A stretch of 64,000 bases of DNA from Tuwongella immobilis (GCF_901538355.1 NZ_LR593887.1:1088920-1152919), one strand, 5' to 3'. Counted from the first letter of the stretch, positions 44,358-53,728 are shown. Notes: generated by a model from the letters alone, not told the origin. Translations and numbers: made by a program.

Positions 44358-45428
44358 TCAATTCGGCGGCGTGCCGGTCTCGCGGAGTCGGGCCCGCAGG
44401 AAATCCGCGCGGGCGGCGTTGCGTGCTTCGCCATCCAACGGGCTGCCCACCAGTTTCTGCAAGTGGGCGGGTTGGGTTTGAATGAACAGTTCGTTGATGG
44501 TCATCGCGGCGAGATTTTCGATCAGGTGCAGGTGAATCCCCAATCGAACCGAGGAGAGCAGCTCCATCGTCTCGTCGCTGGTCATCATGGTGGCCGATTG
44601 CAGCGTACCCATGGCGCGGGCGACGCGGTCTTGCAGGGCTTGGCGGTTCTCGCGCATCAGGGCCGCTCGGGCTTGCCGCTCGTAGGTGACAATCTGCGAA
44701 ATCACTTCGCGGATCTCGGCGAGGGCTTGCGCTTCGCTCTTTCCGAGGGTGACTTGATTGGAAATCTGGAAGAAATCGCCCGATGCCCGGCTGCCTTCGC
44801 CATGCAGCCCGCGCACCACCAGATTGATTTTCTGAAGCGCACGGAAGACTTTTTCGATCTGTTTGGTCAATCCCAACGCGGGCAGGTGGAGCATGACGCT
44901 GGCCCGCATGCCGGTGCCGACGTTGGTGGGGCAGGCGGTCAGGTAGCCGAATTGATCGTGGTACGCATAGGGAACGCGCTCCTCGACCAGATCATCCATG
45001 TGGTCAATCTGCTGCCAAGCTTCATCGAGCGCGAAACCGGATCGCATGACTTGCAATCGCAGTTGATCTTCTTCGTTGACCATCAGACTGATGGATTCTT
45101 GCGGATCGAAGGCGACGCCGCGTGGCCCTTCCATGACGGAAGCCAATTCGCGGCTGATGAGTTGGCGTTCGACCAGAAATTGCCGATCGAGTGGCTCCAA
45201 CCCTTGCATGCTGACATACGTGAGTGCGTATTCGGCCGGCAGTCGGCTGAAGCAATCGCGCAGTTTGGCTTCGATTTCCGTTTTCTGATGTGCCTTCGCA
45301 CGATTGGTAAACGGAAAATGAGCCAGATTGCGGGCCAAGCGAATCCGGGTGGAAACGACGATTTCCGACTCCGGACCGGTCCCCTTGAGCCATTCTCCCA
45401 GGGTCGGGATCAAGCTATCGAGATTCAT
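44358..45428 (-). CDS. mcsB: protein arginine kinase McsB
   Basis: A 356-residue ATP:guanido phosphotransferase-like protein. McsB phosphorylates arginine residues in proteins and in Bacillus marks them for ClpCP. Family motifs: VVSTRIRLARNLAHFPF near residue 25, VSMQGLEPLDRQFLVERQLIS, the Glu-bearing VNEEDQLRLQ and TACPTNVGTGMRASVMLHLP. The start at 45428 (ATG with GGAAGG six bases before) is preferred to the ATG at 45434. The start lies within the end of the upstream McsA-like gene, so the two are translationally linked. Confidence 0.95.
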   Translation of the reverse strand: MNLDSLIPTLGEWLKGTGPESEIVVSTRIRLARNLAHFPFTNRAKAHQKTEIEAKLRDCFSRLPAEYALTYVSMQGLEPLDRQFLVERQLISRELASVMEGPRGVAFDPQESISLMVNEEDQLRLQVMRSGFALDEAWQQIDHMDDLVEERVPYAYHDQFGYLTACPTNVGTGMRASVMLHLPALGLTKQIEKVFRALQKINLVVRGLHGEGSRASGDFFQISNQVTLGKSEAQALAEIREVISQIVTYERQARAALMRENRQALQDRVARAMGTLQSATMMTSDETMELLSSVRLGIHLHLIENLAAMTINELFIQTQPAHLQKLVGSPLDGEARNAARADFLRARLRETGTPPN

Positions 45429-45936
45429 CGGCATCCTTCCGTCGGATCAGGTCGCTGAACGGGGCGTTGAAGTCCAAGGCATCAGCCTCGAGTGCCGCCC
45501 GAAACTCGTGGCTCATGTGCTGAACTCGGTCGATGTCAATCGGCCGAGCGGCTCGCAAAATCAGGTCGTCGGCTCGGCAGGATTCGGGAATTTTTCCCAA
45601 ATGGTGCCGAGCGGATTGCAATTCTGCCAGCAGAGGCTCTAATGCCGGTCGGAATGCCTCGAAATCCTCGGGGCATCCGAGCCGACCGTATTTGCGGAAA
45701 TCGCTGTAGTGCAGGCCACAATGCGGGCACATGAGCGAATCAAATCCATGCGCGGGCGAATCGGGCCGACGCAGCAATAGTTGTAGAATCGCTGGAATGT
45801 GCAACTCACCCTTGGGTGGCGCGATTAGTTCCCGAGCGACCGCACACGCTTCGCAGAGATGCCAGCGTTGTGGTTGGCGTTGCACAATGCCGGTCACATG
45901 CACGGTGGCGGTGTTGGTGCAGAACTGGCACTGCAT
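45415..45936 (-). CDS. McsA-like zinc protein without UVR motif
   Basis: A 173-residue protein. It begins MQCQFCTNTATVHVTGI, the usual McsA start, with CxxC pairs at the N-terminus, at LCEAC and at LMCPHCGLHYSDFRKYGRLGC. The middle part SDFRKYGRLGCPEDFEAF is the core McsA motif. The C-terminal UVR (UvrB/C-type) helix pair found in normal McsA is absent. An ATG at 45957 would add seven residues. It overlaps the start of mcsB by 14 bases. It may be the direct activator of McsB, with the longer McsA upstream serving another role. Confidence 0.85.
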   Translation of the reverse strand: MQCQFCTNTATVHVTGIVQRQPQRWHLCEACAVARELIAPPKGELHIPAILQLLLRRPDSPAHGFDSLMCPHCGLHYSDFRKYGRLGCPEDFEAFRPALEPLLAELQSARHHLGKIPESCRADDLILRAARPIDIDRVQHMSHEFRAALEADALDFNAPFSDLIRRKDADESR

Positions 45937-45983
45937 ACGCGGCTCGCAGGGGGACATCCATTTCGCCCAGACGGACCATCCGC

Positions 45984-46472
45984 CTAGTGTTGTTCCTTTT
46001 GCCGAATTGCATCCCGCAATTGGGCGGCTGTCTCGTAGCGTTCTTGTTCGATTGCCTCGGCGAGTTGTTTCCGCAGTCGTGCCAATTCGCTGAGCAAGGA
46101 TCGTGTTTCGGGTAACCGCTTTGGTTTCTTCCCCGTGTGCTGCGCAGTTCCGTGAATGCTTTCGAGCAGCGGCACCAACTCGGATTGAAACGCTTCATAG
46201 TCGTGCGGGCAACCCAGTCGACCGGTATTGCGGAAATCGACGAATTTGATGCCGCAATGATCGCACTGGCGTTCATTCAATGCGAGGGCTTCCTCATGTT
46301 CTTCCAATCCGCTGGGATTGGCCGGTTTCGGCGCTGGTTTGGCGGCGGGTTCCGGTTGAGTTTGGTAGGTTCGCCAGCATTCCTCGCACAGGTGATGCTC
46401 ATCGTATTGGGCATCGCTGTGAATTTCGGTGATGTGCATGATCGCGGGTTTCTGACATCGTTCGCAGCGCAT
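45984..46472 (-). CDS. mcsA: McsA, activator of McsB, with UVR motif
   Basis: A 162-residue protein. It starts MRCERCQKPAIMHITEI, with CxxC pairs at the start, at LCEEC and at QCDHCGIKFVDFRNTGRLGC. A Pro/Ala/Lys linker (PEPAAKPAPKPANP) separates the two zinc parts. The C-terminus has a clear UVR motif (LARLRKQLAEAIEQERYETA, then AQLRDAIRQK). McsA binds zinc and activates McsB. The ATG at 46472 is chosen by homology; the open frame continues into the fabF terminator. A second McsA-like gene follows after 47 bases. Confidence 0.9.
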   Translation of the reverse strand: MRCERCQKPAIMHITEIHSDAQYDEHHLCEECWRTYQTQPEPAAKPAPKPANPSGLEEHEEALALNERQCDHCGIKFVDFRNTGRLGCPHDYEAFQSELVPLLESIHGTAQHTGKKPKRLPETRSLLSELARLRKQLAEAIEQERYETAAQLRDAIRQKEQH

Positions 46473-46609
46473 TGCGATTGTCCCCAGGCACGCACTCGTC
46501 CACCTCGCCACCCACATGATTGTAGCACCGTGGCGGTCGAGCAAGCAAGTGCGCCCGCCGCAGTTGCACCGGGAAGCGCCGCTTCGGGGCAGATTCTCCA
46601 AAAACCAAA

Positions 46610-46640
46610 CCCACATTCCCCGAAACTCGGAGAATGTGGG
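46610..46640 (-). terminator. intrinsic terminator after fabF
   Basis: CCCACATTCCCCGA (46610-46623) and TCGGAGAATGTGGG (46627-46640) form a 14-base stem with one mismatch and a 3-base loop. On the minus strand it is followed by GTTTGGTTTTTGG, a T-rich tract, which fits rho-independent termination of fabF. Confidence 0.75.
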
Positions 46641-46672
46641 CCGTGGCAAAACCCAATTTTCAGCATCGGCAC

Positions 46673-47959
46673 TCACACGGAACGCATGATTAACGCACCG
46701 TTTTGCCCACCGAAACCGAAGCTGTTGGACAGAGCGACCTTGGCGCGGGTGTCTCGGGCCGTGTTCGGGGTGTAGTCGAGATCGCAATTCGGGTCGGGGT
46801 GTGTCAGATTGATCGTGGGCGGCACCACTTTATCGCGCAGGGTGAGCGCCATGGCCACCGCTTCGATCGCACCGGCGGCACCAATCGAATGCCCGATCAT
46901 CGACTTAATCGACGACAGGGGAATGGTATGCGCATCATCGCCCAGCGCACGTTTGACCGCAGCCGTTTCCATTTGGTCGTTCAGGCGAGTGCTGGTGCCA
47001 TGGGCGTTGATATAATCAATGTCATCTCGATTGAGCTTGGCTTCTTTCAGGGCGGCGGTAATTGCGCGGGCACCACCTCGGCCTTCGGGATCGGGCTTGG
47101 TGATCGAGAACGCATCGAAACTGCTACCAAAGCCAAGCACTTCGGCGTAGATGGTTGCGCCACGGGAGACGGCCTGTTCCCATTCTTCCAGCACGAGCAT
47201 CCCCGCGCCTTCGCCAAGAACGAAGCCATCGCGGAGGCGGTCAAACGGGCGTGAGATTTCGCTGGGATTGCGTTCGGCACGGCTCAGGGCACCCAGCGCG
47301 GTATAGGCCATCAGCATCAGCGGGTCGAGCCGACTATCCGAACCACCGGCCAACGCGACATCGCATTCGCCACGAGCAATCATGCGAAAGGCTTCGCCAA
47401 CGGCTTGCGTGCCAGCGACGCAGGCGGTGGTGATAGTGTTGTTGGGCCCTTGCAGATTGAACGCCATCGAAATATGGGCCGCTACCATGTTCGGCAGATG
47501 TTTGAGAATCCACATCGGCGGCAACGGGGAACCCGTGTTGGGTTGTTCCAACCGCGAAAGATCAAATTGGCCTTTGTCATCCACCACTTGAGTGAGAATC
47601 GGCATCAACTCGCCGACATCCACTGGAATCACGCCGGTGCCAATGACCACGCCGACGGTTTCGGGATCGATGGTGGCGAGGTTGAGTCCGCTATCGGCGA
47701 GCGCCATGCCAGCGGCCCCGACGCCGAATTTGGCCGCGCGACCCATGATTTTGGCCGACTTGCGGGAGTTGGTGGGCAGGTGCTGGGTGACATCAAAGCC
47801 ACGCACTTCGCCAGCCACGCGAATGGGGAAGCTGGACGCATCGAATTCCGAGATGGGGCCGACGCCGCTGACCCCATTGACGCACGCCGACCAGAAGGCA
47901 TCTTTTCCGATGCCGTTGGCCGCCACGACGCCCAGACCGGTAACTGCTACCCGACGCAT
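46673..47959 (-). CDS. fabF: beta-ketoacyl-ACP synthase II (FabF)
   Basis: A 428-residue condensing enzyme of fatty-acid elongation. The catalytic triad is Cys180 (TTACVAGTQ), His320 (NAHGTSTRLND) and His357 (SMIGHSIGAAGA), with Lys353 nearby. Motif GEGAGMLVLEE is typical. Residues start MRRVAVTGLGVVAANGIGKD. The ATG at 47959 is set by homology; the frame is open 198 bases upstream with no similarity. No acyl carrier protein or other fab gene is adjacent, so this may be one of several KAS genes or a secondary-metabolism type. Confidence 0.94.
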   Translation of the reverse strand: MRRVAVTGLGVVAANGIGKDAFWSACVNGVSGVGPISEFDASSFPIRVAGEVRGFDVTQHLPTNSRKSAKIMGRAAKFGVGAAGMALADSGLNLATIDPETVGVVIGTGVIPVDVGELMPILTQVVDDKGQFDLSRLEQPNTGSPLPPMWILKHLPNMVAAHISMAFNLQGPNNTITTACVAGTQAVGEAFRMIARGECDVALAGGSDSRLDPLMLMAYTALGALSRAERNPSEISRPFDRLRDGFVLGEGAGMLVLEEWEQAVSRGATIYAEVLGFGSSFDAFSITKPDPEGRGGARAITAALKEAKLNRDDIDYINAHGTSTRLNDQMETAAVKRALGDDAHTIPLSSIKSMIGHSIGAAGAIEAVAMALTLRDKVVPPTINLTHPDPNCDLDYTPNTARDTRAKVALSNSFGFGGQNGALIMRSV

Positions 47960-48717
47960 GTCATTCGCCTCCCGATCCGAATTGAAGCAAGTCAACGGGA
48001 TCGATCGCAGAATCATGAGAACAGGCGAGCCAATCCATGCTCGACATCGGAGTGAGGGTTGGAAGACCGAACCTTCCCAAACCCAACTCGTTGTGAATCC
48101 TTCGCGCCTTCTCCATTCTCCCCATTTTAGGTAATTCGCCAAGCTAGAACAAGCCAATGCGGGATGCTTGCGCGAAATCTTGAGAAATCCGTCCCCCGGT
48201 GGCGGTCGTGCAATCGGTAGAATCGGAGGAATCCGCCGGTCAATCGTGCCCTGTGTCTATTCATCGAATCAGAGGGGGATAGGGCTGACCCGGAGTCTGA
48301 GGAACTGCGTGCGGATTTCGTGCAATTGCTCCGCAGGTTTGATACATTCAGTCCAAACGGTTATTGAAGCGGGGAATGAATCGAACTTCGGAGGAATGAT
48401 TCCCGCCTCGAAACCGAAGGGAGCCAGCAGGTTCCTGACAAGTCGGTGAAGATTTTCCTTGCCGCAACGAATGACCTGTTGAAATCGATTGTTGCGGCTG
48501 GTCTCGCCTCGGAAGTTGCCGCGGTGGAGCTCCACGAAGAACCGATTCCGGGCGTTTGGACAGCATGATGAGGCTTCCTATAATGTTGAGCAGGCTCCCC
48601 GTGTCACTCCCCACGGGCCATGGACGCGACCTGGAGAGCAATCGTGCGAATCTCCACTCGCCGCGATTCCACGGATGGCTGCGCTCCTGTTGGCGCTCTT
48701 TTCGGGGAACCATTCCG
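47960..48717. other. divergent intergenic region between fabF and nfeD
   Basis: No supported gene. Two short open frames (48168-48449 on plus and 48269-48535 on minus) have no recognisable features. The region holds a good sigma-70-type promoter (48556-48584) for the nfeD operon and a short CCCGTG/CACGGG hairpin in its leader at about 48597-48617. The promoter of fabF was not identified. Confidence 0.5.
48556..48584 (+). promoter_or_regulatory. sigma-70-type promoter of the nfeD-floA operon
   Basis: TTGGAC (48556-48561) and TATAAT (48579-48584) are separated by 17 bases, close to the ideal sigma-70 spacing. Transcription would start near 48591, leaving a leader of about 125 bases before the ATG at 48718. 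This also argues against the longer open frame that begins inside the promoter. Confidence 0.65.
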
Positions 48718-51051
48718 ATGATTGCCGTTTGCTCTTCGCTTTGCTCCCGAGGGTTGCTCCCTTTGTGGATGGTGGTATTCACGACTCTGTTGACCGGCTC
48801 GGCATTCGGGCAGGCCGCGGCCGCCAATGCACCGCCGGTGGAAGAGGGGCTGTTTATCACGGTCCCCAACCCGATTACCAGCGATGTGGTGACACGCATC
48901 CGGGCCACCACCCAGACTGCGCTGAATCACCCCAAGCGACCAATTCGCAAATTTATTTTCGATTTCACCCCCAATGGCAAAGAAGCCGCAACCCGCGATT
49001 ACGGCGTGGCTTACGAACTATCCAAAGAAATCAAAGAACTCACCCTCAACGGGGGCACCACCATCGCCTTCCTGACCGGGAAGGTGACATTACACAGCGT
49101 GTTGCCCGTGCTGGCGTGTAGCGAAATCGCCATGTCCACCGAGGCCAAGATTGGCCAAGTGGTGGAGCCGAATTCGCCGCTGTTGCCACGCAACGAACTC
49201 GATTACTACCTCACCCTGGCGGGGCCGAATCGGGCGGCGGTCGTCTTGAAGATGATCGATCGCAACGCCGAAATTCTGAAGGGGTTACGCAACGGCGCAA
49301 CCTTCTATCTGGATGCCCGCAAACGCAACGATGAAGCCTTCCGCGATGTCCAGGGAATCGACCCCACGCCGGTGATGGTGGCGGGGGCGGTGGAACTGTA
49401 TTCCGCAGAAATGGCCCGCCGATACGGGCTGGCCAACACGATCAAAGAAACCCGCCAAGATGTGGCCGAAGCCTACCGACTTTCGCCCGCCAGCCTGCAA
49501 GAAGATAAACTGCAAGGCCGACAGCCCGCCCCGTGGAAAATTGTGGTGCGGGGCGAAATTACCGGGGCCATGCGGGAGACGCTCAACCGCCGATTCCGCT
49601 ATGTGATGGCCCGTGGCGGGAATATGATCTTCTTGCAGTTGGAATGTTCGGGTGGGAATCCCGAAGATGCCGCCGGGCTGGCCGATGATATTCGCAATCT
49701 CACCGATGCGTCGGGTGCGCCGGTGGTGACCGTTGCGTATATCCCCATGGCAGCACCGGACTTAGCGACATTCTTGGCGCTGGCTTGCGACGAAATTGTG
49801 ATGGCGAAGGGGAAGCCCGGCACGGAGCAAAAGGCGGCGGAACTCGGCGATTTCGATTCCTTGGTGCGGATTGCCACCCAGGTGAATCGCCCCGCCGATC
49901 CGGATGATGACGATTTCCCGCTCCCGAAGAATCGCAAAGGCGCGGACAAGAAAGATAAAAAGGGAGGACCGCCCGACTTTGCTCGCGAAGAAGCGGCGGC
50001 CCAGATTCCGTTCATCCAATCGGAATTGCAAGAATTGGCCACCAATCGCGGCATCTCCAAGCTGCTGATTGAAGGGTTGTTCAATGCCGATCTCGCGATT
50101 GTTCGAGTGCGATCTGTGAAAGACGCCACCCGCCGCGAAATCATGACCGAGGAGCAGTTCCAGCAAGAAAACCGAGATGCCCAAACGTGGATTTTCGAGG
50201 GCAACATCAAGGAACGCGGCAAGCTGCTCAAACTTGACGCCATGACCGCACGCGATGTCGGACTGGTGCGATACCTCACCGATAACCGCGACATCAACGA
50301 AGTGTTCCCGCAATTCGGCATCGAATCGTCCACCGTGCAAGAGGCGACACCGGATTGGCTGGATGGGCTGGCTTCGTTCTTGCGTCGGCCAGAAATTTCG
50401 GTTCTCCTGGTGATGGTCGGCATCGGCTGCCTCATCCTGGAACTCAAGGTGCCCGGTCTCACCGTGGCGGGGCTGACCAGTGCATTCTGCTTCGTGATGT
50501 TCTTCTGGGCGCAATCGCAGATGAGCGGGCAGATTGTCTACTTGGCCGCCCTCCTATTCATCCTGGGGATTGTGTTTCTGGGAGTGGAAATCTTTGTGCT
50601 ACCTGGCTTTGGCATCACCGGGTTGGCCGGGATTGTGCTGATGCTGGTGGGGCTGGGGCTGGCCTCGGTCGATCGGGTGCCGCAGTCGTCCGCTGAGTGG
50701 GGGAACTTCGGGGCCACGATTCTGCAATATAGTTTGAGCGTGGTGGTTGCGGGGATTGGGACATTCTTCCTGGCCCGATATCTGCCGAATATCCCGTATG
50801 TGAATCGGCTGGTGCTGCCGCCGGTGGAAGCGGATGCCGCCGCCGAATCGACCCCGCTGCCGGGCGCGGAACTGGCTGCCGCTCTGCTGGGAGCCATCGG
50901 CGTGACCGCGACCGTGTTGCGTCCGGCTGGGATGGCGAAATTTGAAGATTCGTTTGTCGATGTGGTTTCCGATGGTTCCTACATTGCCGCGGGCGAGCGG
51001 GTGCAGGTCATCGAGGTCGAAGGTACGCGAATTGTCGTCAAGAAAGTGTAA
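48718..51051 (+). CDS. NfeD-family membrane serine protease, ClpP-like (long form)
   Basis: A 777-residue protein. Signal peptide at 1-33 (LLPLWMVVFTTLLTGSAFGQ). Two ClpP/SPPA-like domains (about 40-270 and 280-480) are followed by four to five membrane helices at about 560-690 and a C-terminal NfeD OB-fold domain (ATVLRPAGMAKFEDSFVDVV, then AAGERVQVIEVEG). The Ser-Lys dyad of archaeal 1510-N proteases was not pinpointed; the ClpP-like parts look degenerate (FLTGKVTLHSVLPVLACSEI, FLQLECSGGNPEDAAGLADD). A charged Lys/Asp loop lies at about 400-420. NfeD proteins work with flotillins; a flotillin lies two genes downstream. The start is set by the promoter position. Confidence 0.88.
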   Translation: MIAVCSSLCSRGLLPLWMVVFTTLLTGSAFGQAAAANAPPVEEGLFITVPNPITSDVVTRIRATTQTALNHPKRPIRKFIFDFTPNGKEAATRDYGVAYELSKEIKELTLNGGTTIAFLTGKVTLHSVLPVLACSEIAMSTEAKIGQVVEPNSPLLPRNELDYYLTLAGPNRAAVVLKMIDRNAEILKGLRNGATFYLDARKRNDEAFRDVQGIDPTPVMVAGAVELYSAEMARRYGLANTIKETRQDVAEAYRLSPASLQEDKLQGRQPAPWKIVVRGEITGAMRETLNRRFRYVMARGGNMIFLQLECSGGNPEDAAGLADDIRNLTDASGAPVVTVAYIPMAAPDLATFLALACDEIVMAKGKPGTEQKAAELGDFDSLVRIATQVNRPADPDDDDFPLPKNRKGADKKDKKGGPPDFAREEAAAQIPFIQSELQELATNRGISKLLIEGLFNADLAIVRVRSVKDATRREIMTEEQFQQENRDAQTWIFEGNIKERGKLLKLDAMTARDVGLVRYLTDNRDINEVFPQFGIESSTVQEATPDWLDGLASFLRRPEISVLLVMVGIGCLILELKVPGLTVAGLTSAFCFVMFFWAQSQMSGQIVYLAALLFILGIVFLGVEIFVLPGFGITGLAGIVLMLVGLGLASVDRVPQSSAEWGNFGATILQYSLSVVVAGIGTFFLARYLPNIPYVNRLVLPPVEADAAAESTPLPGAELAAALLGAIGVTATVLRPAGMAKFEDSFVDVVSDGSYIAAGERVQVIEVEGTRIVVKKV

Positions 51052-51114
51052 CCGCCTTGCCCCGTGAGGCGAATCCGCCTCGCAGTGGTCGGGGCATGCC
51101 CGGAGTCGTCGTTT

Positions 51115-51642
51115 ATGGATCAACAAGCGCTGGCATTTGTGCTGATTGCAATTGGAGCGATTTTGCTATTGGCCGAAGTATTTCTGCCCACGGGTGGAAT
51201 CCTCTTCGGAGTGGCGATGCTCCTGGAATTAGTCGGTGTCGTGCTGGTATTCCTCAGCGGCGATACCACCATGGGGCTGATTACGCTGGCGGGGGTGTTC
51301 ATTGGCATCCCCGCGCTGAGTATCGCGGCCTTTGCGATCTGGCCGTATTCGCCAATGGCCCGTTCCTCGGCTCAGGTGGGGGACCGCGATGACGATCTCT
51401 CCGCTCTCCCCGGCGCTAGCGAATTGGAACAACTGGTGGGCCGATACGGACGCACGCTTTCGCCGTTGCGACCCGCCGGGGCCGCCGATTTTGATGGCCG
51501 CCGCGTCGATGTCCTCTCCGAAGGGCTGCCGATCGAGGCGAATATCTGGGTCCGGTGTGTTTCGGTGAAAGCGGGTAAAGTCCTGGTGCGGCAAGTGGAT
51601 CGGCCACAAACACTGGATGACTTGGACTCGACGATTTTATAA
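51115..51642 (+). CDS. NfeD-family membrane protein (short form)
   Basis: A 175-residue protein. Three membrane helices (ALAFVLIAIGAILLLAEVFL, a Gly-rich second helix and IGIPALSIAAFAIWPYSP), then a C-terminal OB-fold (TLSPLRPAGAADFDGRRVDV, then VLSEGLPIEANIWVRCVSVK). It resembles the short NfeD forms (NfeD1b) that pair with flotillin in Bacillus. It starts 63 bases after the long NfeD gene, and its end lies 94 bases before floA. Role: partner of FloA in membrane microdomains (from family knowledge). Confidence 0.88.
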   Translation: MDQQALAFVLIAIGAILLLAEVFLPTGGILFGVAMLLELVGVVLVFLSGDTTMGLITLAGVFIGIPALSIAAFAIWPYSPMARSSAQVGDRDDDLSALPGASELEQLVGRYGRTLSPLRPAGAADFDGRRVDVLSEGLPIEANIWVRCVSVKAGKVLVRQVDRPQTLDDLDSTIL

Positions 51643-51736
51643 ACTCACAGAAGACTGTTCGTGGATCGGTTCCATTGCTGGAATGATCGACCGCGGAGCG
51701 TTCTGCGATTGTAGTTTTCCCGGAAAGGATCATCGC

Positions 51737-52801
51737 ATGCTTCTGAACTTGCTTGCTCAAGGGAAGACCCCGCTTGGCGATTCCCCGCCTTGGGTGTGGG
51801 GGTTGATTGGGGTGGTGGTGCTGGTGGGCATCATCGTTTTGGTGGTGTTCTTCCGCTTCTTCCGCCTCTGGATTCAGTGCATGCTGACCGGGGCGAACAT
51901 TGGCATTCCGCAACTGGTCGGCATGAAGCTGCGAGCGGTCGATTATGAAATGATCGTTCGCCAAAAGATTGCGCTGGTGCGAGCTGGTGTGAAAATTACC
52001 ACCGAAGAACTCGAATCGCACTTCTTGGCCCGTGGCAACGTGCCGAAGACCTCTGCTGCGGTCATCGCCGCCCACAAGGCCGGTATGGATCTGCCCTGGA
52101 AGACCGCAAGCGCCATCGATCTGGCCGGCCGCGATATTCTCGAAGCCGTCAAGACGAGCGTGAATCCCAAGGTCATCGATTGCCCGGATATGACCAAGGG
52201 CCGCCAATTCCTGGACGCCGTTTGCCGAAACGGGATTCAGCTCCGCTGCAAGGCTCGTGTGACCGTGCGAACCAAGCTGGAGCGCCTGGTCGGTGGTGCC
52301 ACCGAAGAAACCATCATCGCCCGCGTCGGTGAGGGGATCGTCAAGGCGATCGGCTCGGCGACCGATCACAAGGAAGTGCTGTCCAACCCCAACATGATTT
52401 CGCAAACCGTGTTGCACAATGCGTTGGACGCCCAAACGGCATTCGAAATCGTTTCCATCGACATCGCTGACATCGAAGTGGGCGAGAACATCGGTGCGAA
52501 GCTGCAAGCGGATCAAGCGGCGGCGGATCTTCGAGTCGCTCAGGCCGAAGCCGAAAAGCGTCGGGCAGCGGCGGTTGCGTTGGAACAAGAAATGATCGCC
52601 CGCACGCAAGAAAACCGGGCGGCGGTCGTGTTGGCCGAAGCCGAAGTGCCCCAAGCGATTGCGCAGGCTTTCCGCAATGGCCAGATCAGCGTCACGGATT
52701 ATTACAATCTGAAGAATCTGCAAGCCGATACCAGCATGCGGACTTCGATTGCCGGCGGTGTCGGTGGGAACGCCGATAATACGGATCGACCGATTAGCTA
52801 A
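51737..52801 (+). CDS. floA: flotillin-like protein FloA
   Basis: A 354-residue protein with a membrane helix at about 20-45 (VWGLIGVVVLVGIIVLVVFF), then a SPFH domain. The FloA family sequence is well kept: GMKLRAVDYEMIVRQKIALV, ITTEELESHFLARGNV, VIAAHKAGMDLPW and ASAIDLAGRDILEAV. The C-terminal helical part (LQADQAAADLRVAQAEAEKR) is a coiled coil. It builds membrane microdomains and helps control membrane order. GGAAAGGA precedes the ATG at 51737. It shares an operon with both NfeD genes. Confidence 0.95.
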   Translation: MLLNLLAQGKTPLGDSPPWVWGLIGVVVLVGIIVLVVFFRFFRLWIQCMLTGANIGIPQLVGMKLRAVDYEMIVRQKIALVRAGVKITTEELESHFLARGNVPKTSAAVIAAHKAGMDLPWKTASAIDLAGRDILEAVKTSVNPKVIDCPDMTKGRQFLDAVCRNGIQLRCKARVTVRTKLERLVGGATEETIIARVGEGIVKAIGSATDHKEVLSNPNMISQTVLHNALDAQTAFEIVSIDIADIEVGENIGAKLQADQAAADLRVAQAEAEKRRAAAVALEQEMIARTQENRAAVVLAEAEVPQAIAQAFRNGQISVTDYYNLKNLQADTSMRTSIAGGVGGNADNTDRPIS

Positions 52802-52892
52802 TCCACCACGATTCAAGCGATGATCCAAGCCGATGGTCGGCCCGGTTCGCCGGTCACACCATCGGCTGAAGCCATCCCGAAGGGGAGATCGC

Positions 52893-53651
52893 ATGGAAAT
52901 CAAATTGTTGGTGGGGATTATCTTTCTGGTGATTTGGGTGGTCAGCAATCTGATCCGCAATCAGCAGGAAGAGACGAAGCCCCAACCGACGCGTCGTCCG
53001 CCGGTGCCGCCCACGGGTGGTGGCCGGGGACCCAAGCCGCAAACCAAGGACATCGAAGCGTTTCTGAAAGAAATCGATCGTGTCCGTCGGGGTGGAAAGC
53101 CCGAAACGACCGCGACGGTTCCGCCCCCGGCTGCACCCGCGCCGGTCAAGCCGACCCCGCGTGCGAATCCGGCATCGGCCCCAGCGGCTCAGCCGAAATC
53201 TCGGCAATCGACTTCGGGGAATTCCGCTGGCAGTAAAACGCGGTCGGAAGACACCGATCCGGCCAAGCCAAAGCCCAAGCCGAAGCCCAAGCCGGTGGAG
53301 CCGCCTTCGGTTCGCCCGGTGAGCATGGCGGAGTTGGAAGACCTGCCCCCGCCACCGGTTCCGGCAGTCCGCACGGTCGAAGAACGCTTCAACGATCGCA
53401 TGGCGTCCGGTGAAGCGACGTTGGCCGGCACCAGCGCCGCAGCCATGCCGCCGTCGCCGATCACCGCGTCCACACCGGGATCGGGCACACCTCAATCGAC
53501 CGCGTTGCGTTCGGGGGTGGCCATTGAAGGAAGTGTGGCGGCGATGATTAAAACGCTGCTGCAATCGCGGCAATCGGTGCCTGCGGCAGTGGTGCTGCAA
53601 GAGATTCTCGGCGAACCGCGTTGCCGTAAGTCGATTCGCCCGCAGGGGTAA
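52893..53651 (+). CDS. single-pass membrane protein with Pro/Lys-rich tail
   Basis: A 252-residue protein. The first 22 residues form a membrane helix (IKLLVGIIFLVIWVVSNLIR), followed by a long Pro/Lys/Ala-rich region with a KPKPKPKPKP run at about 130-140. A short helical end (SVAAMIKTLLQSRQSVPAAV, then VLQEIL) is conserved-looking. The function is unknown. It follows floA by 91 bases, before a bidirectional terminator, so it is probably the last gene of the microdomain operon. AGGGGAGA precedes the ATG at 52893. Confidence 0.75.
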   Translation: MEIKLLVGIIFLVIWVVSNLIRNQQEETKPQPTRRPPVPPTGGGRGPKPQTKDIEAFLKEIDRVRRGGKPETTATVPPPAAPAPVKPTPRANPASAPAAQPKSRQSTSGNSAGSKTRSEDTDPAKPKPKPKPKPVEPPSVRPVSMAELEDLPPPPVPAVRTVEERFNDRMASGEATLAGTSAAAMPPSPITASTPGSGTPQSTALRSGVAIEGSVAAMIKTLLQSRQSVPAAVVLQEILGEPRCRKSIRPQG

Positions 53652-53689
53652 CGATCGTCAACCGATTGCGATTCGTCGCAAAATCAATC

Positions 53690-53728
53690 ACCCCGTTGGA
53701 GCCGCTTCACGCGGAATTCCAACGGGGT
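53690..53728. terminator. bidirectional hairpin terminator
   Basis: ACCCCGTTGGA (53690-53700) pairs perfectly with TCCAACGGGGT (53718-53728). A small inner stem, CCGC/GCGG, sits in the loop. It separates two convergent operons. Confidence 0.7.

Noticed and set aside
48168..48535. Two short overlapping open frames on opposite strands (93 and 88 codons)
   Set aside because: No ribosome site, no domain, and they lie in the leader/promoter region of the nfeD operon.
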